DNA of 23,113 nt. It comes from Actinobacteria bacterium UBA4719 (GTDB lineage: Bacteria > Actinomycetota > Actinomycetes > Actinomycetales > Dermatophilaceae). A model generated the notes under the pieces. The model was not told the DNA's origin. It ran no database searches and worked only from the letters and a program-made list of their open reading frames with translations. Each line of letters starts with the position of its first letter. Position 1 is the stretch's first letter. A program made the translations under genes and the position numbers. The DNA is taken from NCBI GenBank assembly GCA_002404345.1, contig DHJN01000114.1:1812-24924 (forward strand), in the 5' to 3' direction. Below, one piece after another: positions 22,884-23,113 of this stretch.

Positions 22884-22893
22884 CACCCGCTCC
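22884..22893. repeat. Candidate right attachment-site core (10-bp direct repeat)
   Basis: This is the same ten bases, in the same orientation, as positions 1-10. Just before it lies ggttcgagctcacc (22858-22871), which recalls the T-loop end of tRNA genes, the commonest target of such integrases, though the T-stem does not pair properly here. If the core includes this part, the full tRNA would lie left of the window. Inference only. Confidence 0.35.
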
Positions 22894-23006
22894 CCAAGGC
22901 TCCGGCCAACCTGGTCCGCCTCAAGGGCTGCCTGCGGCGCCGCAAGCGGCTACGGCCCTGGACCCGGACCAGAACGCGTCAGTCCACTCCGACTGCTGCT
23001 GGGCGA

Positions 23007-23113
23007 GTGCGTTGGGTGGACGTCATCGTCGGAGACTGCCTGTTCGGCGAGGAGCTATCCGATCATCCTTCTATTCTCAGGGGTCCGGACATGGAGTGGT
23101 ATTTCGTGTGTGG
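23007..23113 (+). CDS. Possible start of an unknown gene, cut by the window end
   Basis: A frame open to the right edge reads VDVIVGDCLFGEELSDHP and then GPDMEWYFVC, a plausible protein. A GTG at 23007 could start it but has no clear ribosome site; the frame is open back to 22839, with a less convincing basic N-terminus. Without sequence beyond the window this cannot be confirmed. If the att repeat at 22884 is real, it would be a chromosomal gene. Confidence 0.2.
   Translation, partial: MRWVDVIVGDCLFGEELSDHPSILRGPDMEWYFVC
23102..23113. repeat. 12-bp terminal inverted repeat, right copy
   Basis: These are the last 12 bases of the window and the exact reverse complement of 9-20. The match ends on the inner side; on the outer side it cannot be followed because the window stops. 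Confidence 0.5.

Larger units (their letters stand above)
22474..23113. other. Mostly non-coding right end of the element
   Basis: No gene is supported with confidence in these 640 bases. Frames here are short, biased and lack ribosome sites. Directly after the helicase stop there is a 10-bp palindrome (gctggccagc), and a 7-bp stem pairs 22655-22661 with 22690-22696. A 9-bp and a much longer GC-rich hairpin lie at 22722-22799, and the repeat of the left edge lies at 22884-22893. Bases after about 22894 may be chromosomal flank if that repeat is the att core. Confidence 0.5.

Noticed and set aside
22851..22890. Possible tRNA gene at the right end
   Set aside because: The T-loop-like ggttcgag is present, but the T-stem does not pair and no acceptor, D or anticodon arms are found upstream; at most a 3' remnant in an att core.
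22547..22945. Open frame of 132 codons on the minus strand at the right end
   Set aside because: The product is Arg/Pro/Ala-rich with no motif or ribosome site, and it runs straight through the long hairpin; typical of GC-rich non-coding DNA.
1..23113. CRISPR array, insertion sequence or rRNA
   Set aside because: No regularly spaced repeats, no transposase-like frame and no rRNA-like sequence were seen. Only the ICE integrase is present as a recombinase.

Overview
The window is high-GC DNA with actinobacterial hallmarks: a WhiB-family protein, an actinomycete-type Rep/Xis/Int module, a GntR/UTRA regulator, many GTG starts, and TGATG or ATGA gene overlaps almost everywhere. It reads as most or all of an integrative and conjugative element (ICE). 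The genus cannot be fixed from sequence alone; a Streptomyces relative or another Actinomycetota such as Intrasporangiaceae or Nocardioidaceae would fit.

Layout. (1) About 1-5991 is a leftward operon. In order of transcription it holds a Pra-like activator, three tandem paralogous small proteins, an FtsK/TraB/TcpA-like DNA translocase, a WhiB-like protein, a RepSA-like HUH replication initiator, an excisionase and a tyrosine integrase. The integrase ends about 100 bp from the left edge, as in pSAM2-type elements. (2) About 5991-8275 is the control region: a strongly structured pra promoter, a divergent predicted membrane protein, a KorSA-like GntR repressor, and a divergent Nudix hydrolase resembling the Pif/Nudix proteins of actinomycete ICEs. 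(3) About 8305-16171 is a second leftward operon encoding a type IV secretion-like apparatus: a small two-helix membrane protein, a PrgI-like membrane protein, a VirB4-like ATPase, a VirB6/TrbL-like polytopic protein, a VirB8/TcpC-like protein, a lytic transglycosylase-NlpC/P60 cell-wall hydrolase, and an unknown cytoplasmic protein. (4) About 16289-22473 is cargo: a small leftward gene, then a rightward cluster with a small DUF7662-like protein, a PD-(D/E)XK-type nuclease, two methyltransferase-like proteins that overlap, and a GIY-YIG-like/superfamily 2 helicase fusion. (5) About 22474-23113 is mostly non-coding, with a long GC-rich hairpin and a 10-bp copy of the left edge that may mark the right attachment site.

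How the parts fit. By analogy with pSAM2, the GntR protein would hold the pra promoter silent. When relieved, Pra would drive rep, xis and int, and the FtsK-like and T4SS proteins would export the DNA. The cargo looks like a restriction-modification-type defence locus built from a split methyltransferase and a nuclease-helicase. The points most worth following up are this defence locus, the combination of a pSAM2-like replication core with a T4SS (no dedicated relaxase is visible), the triplicated small genes, and the candidate att repeat.
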